This document shows, piece by piece, positions 12,449 through 24,110 of a DNA stretch of 64,000 nucleotides. A program made the translations under genes and the position numbers. The number at the start of each line of letters is the position of its first letter. The stretch's first letter is position 1. The notes below the pieces were generated by a model that was not told the origin of the DNA, did no database searches, and saw only the letters and a program-made list of their open reading frames with translations. Source of the stretch: Siniperca chuatsi (lineage: Eukaryota; Chordata; Actinopteri; Centrarchiformes; Sinipercidae); contig NC_058046.1 of the NCBI RefSeq assembly GCF_020085105.1, forward strand, positions 19,328,175-19,392,174, given 5' to 3'.

Positions 12449-12831
12449 ATCCTTGACCACAGAAGTTCATATTTCAAGATGAATTGATGCTCTCAGCTGT
12501 GCTGTTCATCTTTATGTAAAAGATGCTGTAGATGAGCAGGCCGCAACATGCTTTTTTTTTTTTAATTAAGTATAAAAAATGTTTTTGTTTTTAAATGGAG
12601 GCTAATGCTTCATCTCATGAAGAGTGTGTTTTTGCAGCAGTTGTTTTTATCATGCTTTTTATATATATTTTTTTTTAAAAAGTCTAATTGTAGCAGAGTG
12701 ATGCAAACTTGAAGAGTATTTCTCCTGGATAACCAGGGTTTCACATTGTCCATGGGGTTTCCTTTTGTAATGAATATAACTGACAATTCAATTTCACTAT
12801 TGTAAATTATTACCTGTGTTGTAAATTGAGG

Positions 12832-12837
12832 AATAAA
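12832..12837 (+). terminator. KMT5A polyadenylation signal
   Basis: AATAAA about 385 bases after the KMT5A stop codon. It is the first canonical signal on the plus strand after the stop and is followed within 30 bases by a TG/T-rich stretch, so it is the likely 3' end of the transcript. Confidence 0.65.
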
Positions 12838-12934
12838 ACACTGTTGAGTTTTTCTTTCCAGCTGTAGCAATGGTGAAGATCTGAGAAACATAAATATTGT
12901 GTGAGTGAGTTTTACCTTTTTTTTTTTTTAATTT

Positions 12935-13053
12935 GACACTTGACAACATGGGGAGAGAGGTATAACATGCAACAAAGGTCTCCTGCTGGAATGGAACCGA
13001 GTGTTGTGGTTATATGTTATGCGCCTTAATCTATAGGCTACCGGGGCACCCCA
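12935..13053 (-). mobile_element. tRNA-derived SINE, minus orientation
   Basis: Read on the minus strand from 13053: ggtgccccggtagcctatag, then attaaggcgcataacatataaccacaac, then an internal promoter B-box-like cggttccattccagcaggag and a body containing cctttgttgcatgttatacc and ctctctcccc. This layout (tRNA-like head with A and B boxes, then a short unrelated body) is that of a tRNA-derived SINE. Similar heads are common in percomorph fishes by my recall. A T-rich run beside it at about 12917-12930 is in the right place for its A-rich tail. It is probably inactive and diverged. Confidence 0.6.
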
Positions 13054-13353
13054 ATGTCATATTGTGGAGGTGGGTATGGTTAGCTTTAAGCTGCAGAGGG
13101 AGAGGTGGGGGAGTTGCTCAGGTGAGCAGCATCAAGGAGAGATAATTGGCGCAGCTGAACCCAGTGAACTAATTATTCTCTCCTTAAATACAGTAGCATG
13201 CTGGACTGTGGGGAGAGGCGGTTGGAGAGCGGATGGAAGAAGAGCCAGAACAAAAGCAAGAACGACCAAAAATAAAGAACCTACACTGCAACACTGGTGT
13301 CAGCGTGGTATCTCAGGGCCAAGACGAACTCTCGGTAGCACGATTACGCTACA
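13054..13353 (+). repeat. Possible solo LTR relic
   Basis: A stretch of about 300 bases begins TGTC and ends TACA. It has a TATA-like cttaaatac about halfway, an AATAAA near 13271-13276, then a short run to the end, which is the order U3, R and U5 of a long terminal repeat. No internal retroelement genes adjoin it and I see no clear flanking duplication. It sits directly against the SINE. If real it is an old, broken remnant. The family cannot be set from sequence reading alone. Confidence 0.22.
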
Positions 13354-14431
13354 CATATTTACATCCGTGAAGTTGGGGAAGATAACGCTACTTTGTGCCA
13401 AAGTATTGCAAAGCAGTTGCAAGACTGAAACAGGTGGGGATAAAAATTTAGGTCAAAGAGTTGTGACTGTTCACATAGTGTATATTGTCTTTCAACTACA
13501 TTTCTATTGTATGCAAAGATACAAACACATACAGTATGTTGTAGAAGGACAACTGTACCTAAGTTTTGAACTATTTCTATGTTAAAATGAGAAATCTGCA
13601 GCTTCAAAGGAAAACAGTTTGAATGATTTATAGTACGTAAGAGCTGAAGCGCATTAAGACTAAATTAAATTAAAATTTATTCATTGTTGCTCTCTACCGT
13701 GCTCTATTCAGCCAATCAAAAAATATAGATGTCATACAATAAGATTCTGGTATAGGACTTGAGTAACGGTGATTATGCTTTACAATTAAACCCTAAATCC
13801 TCATTACCCTGTCATTAATATGCTGAAGTCAAGTGAGTCTGTAGTTTGTGGCTAGTGTACCTCGGTCTGCTGTGATTTGTCTACACCAACATGAGATCAC
13901 AACTTGTAACATCAATGTGAAATAACAAGATTTTTAAAAATTCAACCCCAGAATAAAACCCCACATACAATGAAAAATGTAATAACATTTTATTACACTT
14001 AAATGGGGGTGGGGCCCTTTTTCCTTTATTTCATAGCTGACAGTTGAGAGTGACAAAATGTTTTAGATTACTTGACCCACATGAAGCCCCTTGACTTCAT
14101 TTTGATTTATAAAAAAAATACATTTTCAAGCCTATAAATAACTTCATTTTGAGTGAATGCATTCAACATAATCGCCAACACTAGTTAGATAATACTTTCC
14201 AGTTTCATTTGATATCTTCACCAAACATTCCATGTAATATGTATATCTACTACAGTAACTCTCTATTACTATAAACCATCTCAGGTTAGAATTACCAGTA
14301 CAAAATACAGTGCTTGTTAGATTGACAAATACACATTGTAAAAAATAGTCAATATAAAAGTGGTTAACTGATGAGAAAATAGTGCAGACAAATCCTGTTT
14401 ATCTTCAACATGGTCGTGTGAAAAGTTTTCC
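13354..14431. other. Convergent intergenic region and RILPL2 3' untranslated region
   Basis: No coding exon is seen on either strand. KMT5A and RILPL2 converge here. The right part, from about 13989, is presumably RILPL2 3' untranslated sequence read on the minus strand. Confidence 0.5.
13989..14030 (-). terminator. RILPL2 polyadenylation signals
   Basis: Two minus-strand AATAAA hexamers, at 14025-14030 and 13989-13994, lie about 400-440 bases past the RILPL2 stop. They mark the probable 3' end of the transcript. Which one is used cannot be told from sequence. Confidence 0.5.
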
Positions 14432-16444
14432 TTATTTTCGCCTGAATGAAAACCTATGAAACAGAAAAAGGTCCAGTTAGTTTAAGGAGTTTGTTCCCGA
14501 GCACAGAGGGGGAACATGGAACATACGAGCTGCCCAGTGCGAGAGAGCAACACTGAGTCATGGCAGACTGTAATTACTGGCGACAGCAGTAGTTTGGAAG
14601 ACATACTGCCAATTTCCAACTTCTCTCCCTCTCTCTCTCTCTCGTTCAGTGCTCAGACAAACATCCTCAGCATCGGCATGAATTCATTTGGTCACAAGTA
14701 TATCATTAGGAGACAGGGGACGGGCTGTGAGAACAATCTGCTAGCTTACTTCAACATCATGTGGTTGCTGCTGACATTTTTCTTGAAACCTTTAGCATCT
14801 GTGGTATACAGCTAGAAATAAATGTTTTAATTACTTTGCACTACTTCTTTCAGATTACTTCTTTGTTGTCTGCACATTCACACTACTGCATTCAGTGAAG
14901 CAATCCACCCTGTTACTCACAGTTTGCCTATGGTTGTCCTCTCCTCTTTTGTATCATTTATCGTGGCTGGACTGCGCTCTGTAGCTGCTGGTGTTTCCAG
15001 GTCCACTTCCACCAGGGCTGGTTCAGCCTGTGGCAGAATCCCACTGCAGAAGAGAGTAGCGCTTTATGGCCACTGAGAAAATTTTATGCAAAGGTGTCGT
15101 GCATCAAAAATAGATGTAAAATAAAATCCATACCATCAAGTTGTAGCTATTTGTGAGGTTGAATTGATCTCTTTCCCTCCTTCAAAACTAGAATCAGTGT
15201 TGTTATCAAAAATATGAAAGTCGCAATGAATTGGGAGGCTAATTTCATCTTTATAACATCAGCGCAGGTCATTTCCACTGCTGTGCAATATCTCCTTAAT
15301 TGCAATTTATTTTGGAATTTCATTTGTCAAATTAGCAACATAATAAAAGTTTACTTTTTTGAAAACCAGTCAATTACAATAAGTTAGTCATGTCTGTATT
15401 TGTACAAAGACTGTGTGATTCTGTATGATTACCGGCAGATATGTGTAGGATAATACTGGATATTGGTGTCCAGTATACATCACTAGAGTGTGAGATGTGT
15501 ACTAATATTAATATTGTCATTGTGTCTAACAGTAGGCCTACAGATGGTCTCAACGGTACAGTCTCTCTCATTCTTATGGAATTTATTTATCATCTTAAAA
15601 GAAGAACAAGCTGTACAATTCAGATTAACATTTCTCACTGGAGTTTCCACTGAGTAACAAATGTATTAACTACACCTAAACAATCCAATGTAGTACTGTA
15701 CAACAGCCCTGCAATAAATTCTGGTTTTGAGAAGCTTATAATGTTCAGTTTTGTTGAGATTGTGTTGATTTAGCTATATGGTCATTTGCGAGGCTGTAGT
15801 TAGTGGTGGTTACACTATTCATTATAATGCACTTTAAGAAAAGAGGTCACATGATGGAAGTTGAACCTTTGTATAAGTCCTATCTTAGAGTGGACTTTAG
15901 GCTCAGTTGCTCACCTCTTGTACAGCTGAAGCTCCTCCTGAGCCACCATGAGCTGAGCCTTCAGCTGGTTCCTCTCCTGCAGGACCTCCTTCAGCTCCTG
16001 CATGGTGAAGCGCGGTCTATTGGGGTCTGTCAGGTCCACCACCAGCTGGTTTGGTCCCGCCGTTTGCTTTGATGGCAGACAGGAAAAGCCTCTCTAAACG
16101 TCCACACGTATGACAAGAACTTGTCAACTGTACATGACGGTAACACTCACCGTGCCCTGCCCGGAGGAGCTCTCCTTGATGATCCTGTCCAGTTCACTCT
16201 TCAAGTTGTCCCGCTCCATTTTCAGCTCCTCCAGAGACAAGTTGTACTTGTTGACCAAAGTCTCGAACATTTCCAGAACACGTACTATTCTGAACTGTAA
16301 ATCCGACACTTCTTCCCCCTTGCTGCTTATTTTCAACAAATCTCGTCCGATTACATACGAAATGTCATAGACATCTTCAACCGTAAGCTCGAACGCGTCC
16401 TTCTCGAAAGCCAGAGCGGGCGACGACTCTTCACCAAACTCCAT
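14432..16444 (-). CDS. rilpl2: RILP-like protein 2, 4 coding exons
   Basis: Coding exons on the minus strand are 16151-16444, 15915-16066, 14921-15043 and 14432-14453; phases join to give 196 residues (human 211). RILPL2 is a small coiled-coil Rab effector adaptor that binds LRRK2-phosphorylated Rab8/10/12 through its RH2 domain and myosin Va through RH1, and acts in ciliary membrane content and cell shape. RH1 covers about residues 13-97 (AFELTVEDVYDISYVIGRDL, then LQFRIVRVLEMFETLVNKYN). RH2 lies at about 105-148 (LVVDLTDPNRPRFTMQELKE, then VLQERNQLKAQLMVAQEELQ). The last exon is only 22 nt and closes the protein as KLFSFRRK, matching the basic-aromatic end of the human protein. The start at 16444 fits the family; the upstream ATG at 16477 would add a non-conserved leader. 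Its paralogue RILPL1 follows in tandem. Confidence 0.95.
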
Positions 16445-16945
16445 GGCGGAACGATAAAAATACCGGAATAAAGTCAACTTTTCTCCACCATCTACTACTT
16501 AAAATGCTCTTAAAAACAGCACTTTCTTTCTTTTTGTCTTCGGCTCAACACTTTTACTGGCAGAAGGTACTTAACTTACAGAGAAGCAGCACTTCCCCCA
16601 TCACTCATCCACCAATGAGGTGATTCGCTGGACAGCAGAGGAGGGCAAAGTATCCTAGCGACAGGTGAGCACAAAGATCGTGTACGGTTCAAGATAACTC
16701 CCTCAACACTGCCGATCCGTGAACGCCACCGGTCTTCGTTTTTCATGTGTAGAAAAAGCAGGTAATGTGGGCAGTGTGATTGAGAGCTCTCACTTTTGAA
16801 CTTGTCAGAATCAGGTGAGAAAGCACGTGATGTAATGTTTTTCATTTTTGTTGTACTCTGTTATTCTCTCAATTTTCTGTTGTATTATTTTCTATTTATA
16901 CAATAACATAATACACAATAACATTCAAAAGATGAAAAATAAAAC
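16445..16945. other. RILPL2 promoter region and RILPL1 3' boundary
   Basis: The first 250 bases upstream of the RILPL2 start are relatively CpG-rich and should contain its promoter and 5' untranslated region. No other exon is seen. The RILPL1 transcript probably ends just to the right, so the two tandem genes are separated by only about half a kilobase. Confidence 0.45.
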
Positions 16946-16959
16946 TTTATTACTTTATT
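16946..16959 (-). terminator. RILPL1 polyadenylation signals
   Basis: Two minus-strand AATAAA hexamers, at 16954-16959 and 16946-16951, lie about 1 kb past the RILPL1 stop. They are the most convincing poly(A) signals before the RILPL2 promoter. The 17.0-17.96 kb stretch between holds no other gene and is taken as 3' untranslated sequence. Confidence 0.45.
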
Positions 16960-17963
16960 CTGAACAAGCATTGGGTTGTTAGGGCATGTTTTTACAGTAC
17001 TCATTATTGTTGGAATAGGTTTCTTGTGGTGTTTTACCCGTATGATTGTACAACTGTTAACCACAGAGTGTGGTGCCAGACTGTAGTGATGCAAATACAC
17101 AGTAACATCCTCTTTTCATCAATGCAGAGGATGACTTAGTGCTGGTGCTAGGCACTTGATCTCAAACAGTCTCTTAGTGGAAACAGAAGAACATGATCAT
17201 CCAGCTCATTTCCTGCACCTTGAAACCAGACTCAAACATCATAACAATAATTTTCCATCAGATACATCTTAACATCACCTACACACTAATGACACGCGAT
17301 GTCCCATTTATGGGTCTTATGGCAGCTAGACTCATTATTTAGAGACTGCTAAAGAACTTGAAAGTACTTGTGAAAACTCAATTCATACTCTGGGGAATAC
17401 TCACTATAAAAGGTGCTACCTGCCAAACTGGCAAGCAAATATTGTGCATTATGTAGTGCAGTGACACCATTTATGTATTTGGATCAAGCAATATCATGAG
17501 AAACTTGGATGCTAAGTTATTTGACATTACAGCAGCATCAGAACTAGTGAAGCTGCTTTTTCATTGTTAAATATAAAGTGAAGCACTGATAGGTGATGAC
17601 TTTTTATGGAGCCACAAAACCTTAAGAGGTCATAAATACACATAAGAGGGCCCAGGCATAGCCAGTTGTCTCACATTTTAACTACTTAGATTCATTTAAA
17701 GCTCTTACCAAGTTAGCTAAAGTGCTACTGAAATGTATTTTAAAAGCTGACACCAGTAATGACAACAGTGGTTCATTCATCACAGTTTCAAGTGTATAAA
17801 CACCATACAGATTTAGTTTAAAATAGCCAAGCAATGCAGCCATTAAACCAATTCCTGTAAATACGTCTATTGACATACTGTGTTGAGAGAAACAAACATG
17901 TGGTGTTGACATGGTGTGGGAAAAAATAAGAGCAATTGTATAAGAAGAATTTCAACTCTAAGA

Positions 17964-20900
17964 TCATACAGAGGAAACAAGTCTTCTGATTGGCAACAAC
18001 GTGGGATCGTCTGCAATCAAACCGGCTGCCACCATCGGCATTATGGCAGTGAAGAGCCTGTCCAGAGATGAAAATGGAAAATGGTGACACAATGAGACGG
18101 GAGGGACATTTAGAGTTAGAGAAAAAACTCAAGAAGCATCAGAAGCATTGTTATGATCAGTATTATGTTTTGTGACCCTCACTATTGACACCTCACATGA
18201 TACGAAAACAAGCGCTAACTGTTTTACAGATTCCTGTAAAATCAATTAAGCTTATCTGATGATGTTTGTAAGACACATTATGATGATAAATTACACCAGT
18301 GGAGTGTCACAGGAGAAAATAAAACAGGGCTTCTTGACAATTGCAAAGGTAAACCTTGGTGTATGAAGAACAGTGTGCGAGGATCAGGTCGAAGTCATTA
18401 CTCACAAGCGTCTAATTCCTGATTCAGGCTTATCGGTGGAACTGGAGCATGGCGGAGGAGATGGAGTACAAAAAATGGAGCTGGCGTCATCCTCAAACTC
18501 CTCACTGAGGGATATGGAAGAGGTAACTGTTAACTTTTGCATCAGTGTTATGTGTAATTGAGATTAGCCAAGTCTTAATTTTGGAAATAAAAGGTACCTT
18601 TTGTAATATGCCAGCTCTTCCTGTAGCACGAACACTTGGGCCTTGAGTTCATTCCTCTCCTGCAGGACGTCCCGCAGCTCCTGCAGGGTGAAGCGAGGTT
18701 TGTCTGACTCCTCCTCCAGGCTGTCTGTCTCCTCCTCTGCCTCTGTATTGGTTGACACCTTCTGCAGTCAAAACACACATTCAGCATTTCTCCCTGCACA
18801 GCATGGACACACACTGACACTAATAATGAAACAGGCAGCTCAGTAATTCTGCATTAGGCAACCAATTACAGGCACAATCACAATCTTTGTTTCTGTTGGT
18901 AAAGGTAAATTGATTTGTTTCGACTCCCTAAAACAGTAAAGGTACCCTGTGGCGTTATGACCACTAGTGATGTTGCAGAGCAATGTTTTGATAAGCAGGT
19001 CGCTGTATTGTTTGTTTCTTGTGCATGTGCACAAGCACAGGGGTTAAAGTGATGAATATTTCAGCCAACTGCAGAGTGGTGGTGGTAACTCACATCAACA
19101 GCTGCAGAAACATACTATGAAAGATAGCAGTGCATAAAAAAGGAGAAGAAGAACACCGTAAGCTGATGTAAACAAAGCAGATTTGAAAAAACAAGCTTTT
19201 GCAAATGTGTCATGGGGTAAATGTGTTCAGTATGTTTGTAAGGCTTTAAAGACACACCAGCATGACAGAGCGATAATGCTTTGTGTTTAATATAAATAGG
19301 CTTATAGTGGGCCTCTGCTACAACCACAGTAAGACTGTGTACAGGTGAGAGTTAAGCAGGTGTTACCAGAAACAATGCTGTGTCCTCATCTTCGTCACCC
19401 TCTTCCTCATTATTTTCTCTGTTGGAAGACCTCGGGAGAAGGGAAGGACTCTTGTCACTCTCATAGCAGTTCGCCAGGAAGTCAGGGTCCCCTCCACACT
19501 CCGCCCACACTGAATCTGATTTGATGGAGTTAGATGGTACTGCTGCTGAAGACTGGATTGGTGACACAAAACATCCACTTAGGCACTAGAAAACCCAAAC
19601 ATAGTTTCAACCTAATTATATTCATGGTTTACAGCCTGCTGAAGATAAGTCCTTTTTCTTTTTCTGACCTTCATCTGTGGTGATGTAGTTGATGACACCC
19701 CAGATCTGGTAAGAAAGGTTTCTTCTATGTTAGTGACCTCTCTCTCCAGTTCCCACCCCCGGAGCTCCTTTCTCAGCCTCGTGACCTCCAGCTGCAGAGC
19801 CCCCAACTCCTGCTGCTGTGCCTGGGCTGCAGCTTCCAGCTCAGCCCTCTGCTGGATCAGTGCCTTGCCCTGAGCCTCCATCACTCCTATCCTGTGACGA
19901 AGGTCCTGGTTGATTCTTATGAGCCGATGCTGCTGCATCTGGAGCTATAGTTGAGGAAATTCATTTTAAATCTGGTCAAAGGAAGTAAACTGTAAACTAA
20001 TGTAAATAGTTTGTCAGGTGTGTATGTGCCGTATATGGTCTAAATCCTCACCGCCTCAACATCCTCGTTTTTCAGTGTCAGCTCGTGGTCTTTAGCCCGG
20101 ATTTCATCCCTCTGCTTATCCACCAAGTCTTTCAACTTCTTCATCACCTGCCTCTCCTTCTCTGACATTCCTGGAAAACATTTAACAGGAAAAAACTTTT
20201 AGTCTTCAGTATTTCAAGTTTTTTTTTTATTAATTTCTTACTTAATTTCAAGTTGATTGTCACAGTGTGCGAAAATTAAGTAAAACTTGTGGCTGACTAA
20301 AAGGTAGGGAATCAATCTAAAACGTTATGTTATGCTTTGGAAAATTGTCATCAGTAATGTAAAGTATACACAATTTGCCACAAAACCACTAGTATGGGCC
20401 ATCAAAACCTGGTCTCTTTAAGACTCGCAGGGGCTTCCTCCTAGTATTAAAGCATCTGTTACACCATTAATGTATTGTATTGTATTATGTAGACAAATAA
20501 TGTGTCAGTGAGCAGGCTAATCGTATCATGCAGTAGCCATTCATTTGGATGTACATGTTTATAAGCAGTGTGTATGTACTGTGGCCCTGACAGTAAGTAT
20601 AGCTGCAGCCAACATGAAAGTCTCACACAAGAGCTATAGTTTGGTCTGCTTCAAAAATAGTCTCCTTTACAAGAGCCTGACTGCCTGACTGACTTCACAG
20701 CCTTCTTTTTCATGTCAACATGCAAGCATGCAGCATATACTGTGACTACATAAGCTAAATATGTGTGACGTACAGCTGATGGTCAATCAGGGCAACACAA
20801 ATCTGCAGTGAGCACACATAATAATATATAATAATAAGATCTGTGCTGGAACTCTCAGTCAGGACCAAACTAATTTAGTATCCAGAGTCATCACGAGATA

Positions 20901-21553
20901 GTGTACAACACAACATGCATGGCTCAAAAAGCAACAGACAATGCTGCATTGTGATTATAGTTATTGTACGGTATACTTCATATATTTTCATATTCTATAT
21001 TGCCTTAATATTTTTCACAATAGATTGTTTTTGTTCACTGACATTGGTACATTCCTGTGAGCTATGTCTTAATACCTGGCTGCAAGCCAAATGTCCTTTG
21101 GGACAATCATTAAGTTTAAATTGATACAGATTAACTATGACAATTCACTCATCACTATCTACTATAATAACCATTCAGCGATGAACCGATCCAACTATTC
21201 CTCTCCTGAAACTGATTCTGATAGCTCAACTCAGGGTATCTGCCAATACGAGTACCAATCCGATATGAGTGCTCTTTTTCACAAATTTAAAATCTAGCAG
21301 TAATACTTTTATAATGACATTGACCAAAAAAACTGTATTTACTGTGGATCAGTCACATCATTGCTGACACCTGATACGCTTAATAAGGTCAATACTGGCA
21401 TAGATATCAATCCGGCGTATCGGATAGGTGAGTTTCTATCACCATATAATTTTAAAATGAAATTTTACAGGAGGTCTAAAGGCTGAAAGCTATTCATTGG
21501 GTTATTCCAGCATAAAAGTTGAAGAAACCTTAGAAAAAACTACCATAACAATA

Positions 21554-21585
<32 letters not shown>

Positions 21586-22673
21586 CTGTTTTCTTTGTCC
21601 CATAAATCATCTTGAAACCTCCTTGAAACTCTTCTGTCGAACCCCGGGTGGAGAGCCGCTGCTGCCGACAACCCACCCTCCTGTTTCTGCAGGTCTTCCT
21701 CTGTGACCGGGGACTCTTGGAGAGACAGGCTCACTAACAGCCTTTTGTTCTCTGCCTGAAGCTGAGCGATTTGAGAGAGCAGGTCCTGGACTTCTCCTCT
21801 CAACACATCCTCCACCAGCTCCAATTCCTGAGCATAGGAGATAGTGAAATAATTTTTTAAAAAAAACAGGGAAAACACCAGCACAGTCAAGTCTCTGCAC
21901 AGAGTAGGCCACTTGGTATTTGTTTGAAAAGGGACGATATAGCTGCATGAACACGAGGGCATGACAAAGTCAACAACACTTCAGATTTTGCTGCCTCCAA
22001 AGTCCATATAATGTCATTATCACTTGGTTTTGGTTGTTATCATACATTATTTGAAGTTGTAGGTGTTTGTGTTCATTGAAGGTGTGCTGTGAATGAAAAA
22101 TGTAGTAATGTGAAGTGTAAAGTATACCATCAATTAATTATCTCTCACCAATCATTATGATAGCATAGTAAAGTGTAAAGTAGTATTGTAGGGTAGTTTC
22201 CTACATTGTTCTTACTACACTACACTAATCTAACGTGATATAGTATAATATAATAATATAGTAAAATCATACATATATATCTACCTTATCTATGACTATT
22301 ACAAATAGTGCTAAATGGATTAATTGATAAATCAGTTAGTGATTGCCAGAAAATTTATCAATGATAGTTGATTAATTGTTAAGCAATGTAAAAGGTTAAA
22401 CCCTTTTTCTAGTTTGGGATTTGCTGCTTCTCTCATTATATATATTATAATATAATATTATATATATTATATATTATAATATATATATATTTAGGTTTTT
22501 TCACTGCTGGTCAGACAAAAAGAGCAATTTTGAAATGTCAAAACTTATATTATTGTAGATGTTATTTAGTTACTTACCTTGAAAGGTAAACATTTAGGTC
22601 ACAACACACGTGCACACAGTGACAGACAGACAGGTATACAGAGGGAACACACAAGCAGGTTAACACACAGGTA

Positions 22674-22716
<43 letters not shown>

Positions 22717-23037
22717 ACAGGTAGGTTGACAGGAACACACACAGACCTTCTGGTGCTTCCTCTCCTGCTTGTATCTGTCGCTCCGCTCCTGACGCAGCCT
22801 ATCCAGCTCCCTCCGCAGCTCCTCGGCCTCCTGTCTGGCGGCTCCCCGGCTCACCAGCGCCTCCAGCAGCTCCAGGACCCGCAACACTTTGGGCACCACC
22901 CCGACCAGAGACTCGCACCCAAACCTATCGATGATCCGCTCAAACTCCTGTCCGAGCACCGCCGCTATGTCGTACACATCCATAACGGTCAGCTCCGCCG
23001 CGGGTCTGTCCAGCGCTGACATAACGCAGGTTTCCAT
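17964..23037 (-). CDS. rilpl1: RILP-like protein 1, 8 coding exons
   Basis: Minus-strand coding exons are 22747-23037, 21677-21827, 20052-20170, 19669-19944, 19367-19585, 18598-18761, 18406-18504 and 17964-18057; continuous phase gives 470 residues (human 403). RILPL1 is a Rab effector at centrosome and lysosome, recruited by LRRK2-phosphorylated Rabs, and controls ciliary protein export. RH1 is at residues 12-97 (ELTVMDVYDIAAVLGQEFER). A coiled coil follows (LVEDVLRGEVQDLLSQIAQL; GMSEKERQVMKKLKDLVDKQ; RINQDLRHRIGVMEAQGKAL). RH2 is in exon 6 (KPRFTLQELRDVLQERNELK). Exon 5 adds 73 acidic, serine-rich residues. The last exon encodes a hydrophobic end, LFTAIMPMVAAGLIADDPTL then LPIRRLVSSV, instead of the FSFFSRDKK-type tail known from the human protein. 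That end is predicted only from a good acceptor and an open frame. Confidence 0.93.
21150..21440. repeat. Probable degraded non-autonomous DNA element in RILPL1 intron
   Basis: The stretch contains phrases such as atgaaccgatccaactattc, tgccaatacgagtaccaatc and ccggcgtatcgg that I associate with a dispersed teleost MITE family rich in GATA/CGATA motifs. The left and right ends are weakly complementary. There is no open frame. Borders are approximate and the family is not certain. Confidence 0.35.
21559..21584 (+). repeat. A-tract of about 25 bases
   Basis: A long uninterrupted A run in RILPL1 intron 2, about 90 bases beyond the exon 2 donor when read on the coding strand. It could be the tail of a lost retroposed element, but no element body is recognisable next to it. 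Confidence 0.85.
22300..22545. repeat. hAT-like MITE relic interrupted by AT repeat
   Basis: Begins with alternating ATTAAT/ATTGAT motifs (ggattaattgataaatcagt), continues through gggatttgctgcttctctca, is expanded by an AT-rich run at about 22436-22492, and ends with ctgctggtcagacaaaaaga. The same series of motifs in the same order occurs in the elements at about 26800-27010 (reverse orientation) and, in part, 56284-56615. It is a short non-autonomous element with no coding capacity. Confidence 0.5.
22672..22712. repeat. CA dinucleotide microsatellite
   Basis: CA run of about 20 units lying 35-75 bases downstream of the RILPL1 exon 1 donor when read on the coding strand, where it appears as a GT run. 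Confidence 0.9.
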
Positions 23038-24090
23038 GTCTGTCCTCTGTTTTATTTACACCTCTGACGTTCAACATATCTCTCTTTCCTCCGACACTCT
23101 GAGTAGACTCACATTTGCTGTGGAAAAACCAGTTTACACAAGCTAGCCGATGCGTGTGCGAACATGGCGATAACTTGTTTCAGTTTGTTGACAGTTTAAA
23201 CTTCGCCAACGTCCCGGAGCAAAGTCTTACTTTTGATGCTGCGTTCAAAATCCTCGTGAAAACTCGTAGATGCCACTTTCTGCGGTAATAAATACCACCC
23301 TAGCGTATGTTCAAGTCAGTGTACAAATAATAAAGGCTCGTTTGGTTATTTGATTCAAACAAGCTAAACGGCAAAGTGCTACTTGTGCTACAGTGGACAA
23401 TAAATAGATGGTAAATACGCAAATAAGACCTATACGCTTACGATAGAGATACTGGCTGATAGTTGCACAGCAGTGCACACTATTGCCGTAGAGTGATAAA
23501 TAATATATCATTGCATGGTCCTGTTCTGTGAAAGCTCAGAGTCATATTTACAATCGCTCCTGAAGGCAGCAACCCTCTCTCCATTTGCTCCACGGTGACT
23601 GAAAGTCCTCACTGCGCATGTCATGTCATATTACTAGTTCATTACCATCTATGCCCCTCATTGAGCTTTTAAAGTATCCCAGCACTACTTGGCACTTGTG
23701 TTAAATAAAACAAATTGAACTTTAGACAAAAAAGTATTTATTAAAATATTACTAATGTATTAACATAAACGTAGCAATACCTTTATTATTTGTATAGTAA
23801 TTCAATAGCAATACATCAGTTTTAGTTATAGGCTGTTAATACAGTAGACTATAGTTAATCCTACTGGCCTGACAAATTAGTTTTGTTTAACCTTAGATAA
23901 TAGTATATAGTCTATCAAGACTGAAAAACACTGACTGGGAAAAACACAATGCTGAATTCTTTTAGTTTCTTCTTTAAATGTGCTTTATGTGTAATTTGTG
24001 TGATTTTATGTCATTATTGATCAAATCTTTGAGCAAATAAAACTTAAAAAAGCTTTGGAACAAGATGAAGGAACACAATGGGACATTAAA
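23038..24090. other. RILPL1 promoter and HIP1R downstream region
   Basis: Directly left of the HIP1R 3' end and right of the RILPL1 start. The portion up to about 23300 is relatively CpG-rich and likely holds the RILPL1 promoter and 5' untranslated region. The remainder is AT-rich with no exon on either strand. Confidence 0.45.
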
Positions 24091-24097
24091 TCAAACA

Positions 24098-24110
24098 TTT
24101 ATTGTTTATT
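24098..24110 (-). terminator. HIP1R polyadenylation signals
   Basis: Two closely spaced minus-strand AATAAA hexamers, at 24105-24110 and 24098-24103, about 950 bases past the proposed HIP1R stop. The stretch between, 24.1-25.06 kb, contains no other gene and is taken as the 3' untranslated region. Confidence 0.6.

Noticed and set aside
13064-13585. 173-residue plus-strand open frame
   Set aside because: It overlaps the possible LTR relic and runs into AT-rich sequence, with no recognisable domain; probably chance.
14516-14815. 99-residue plus-strand frame in the RILPL2 last intron
   Set aside because: Low-complexity CT content and opposite strand to a well-supported gene; no similarity recognised.
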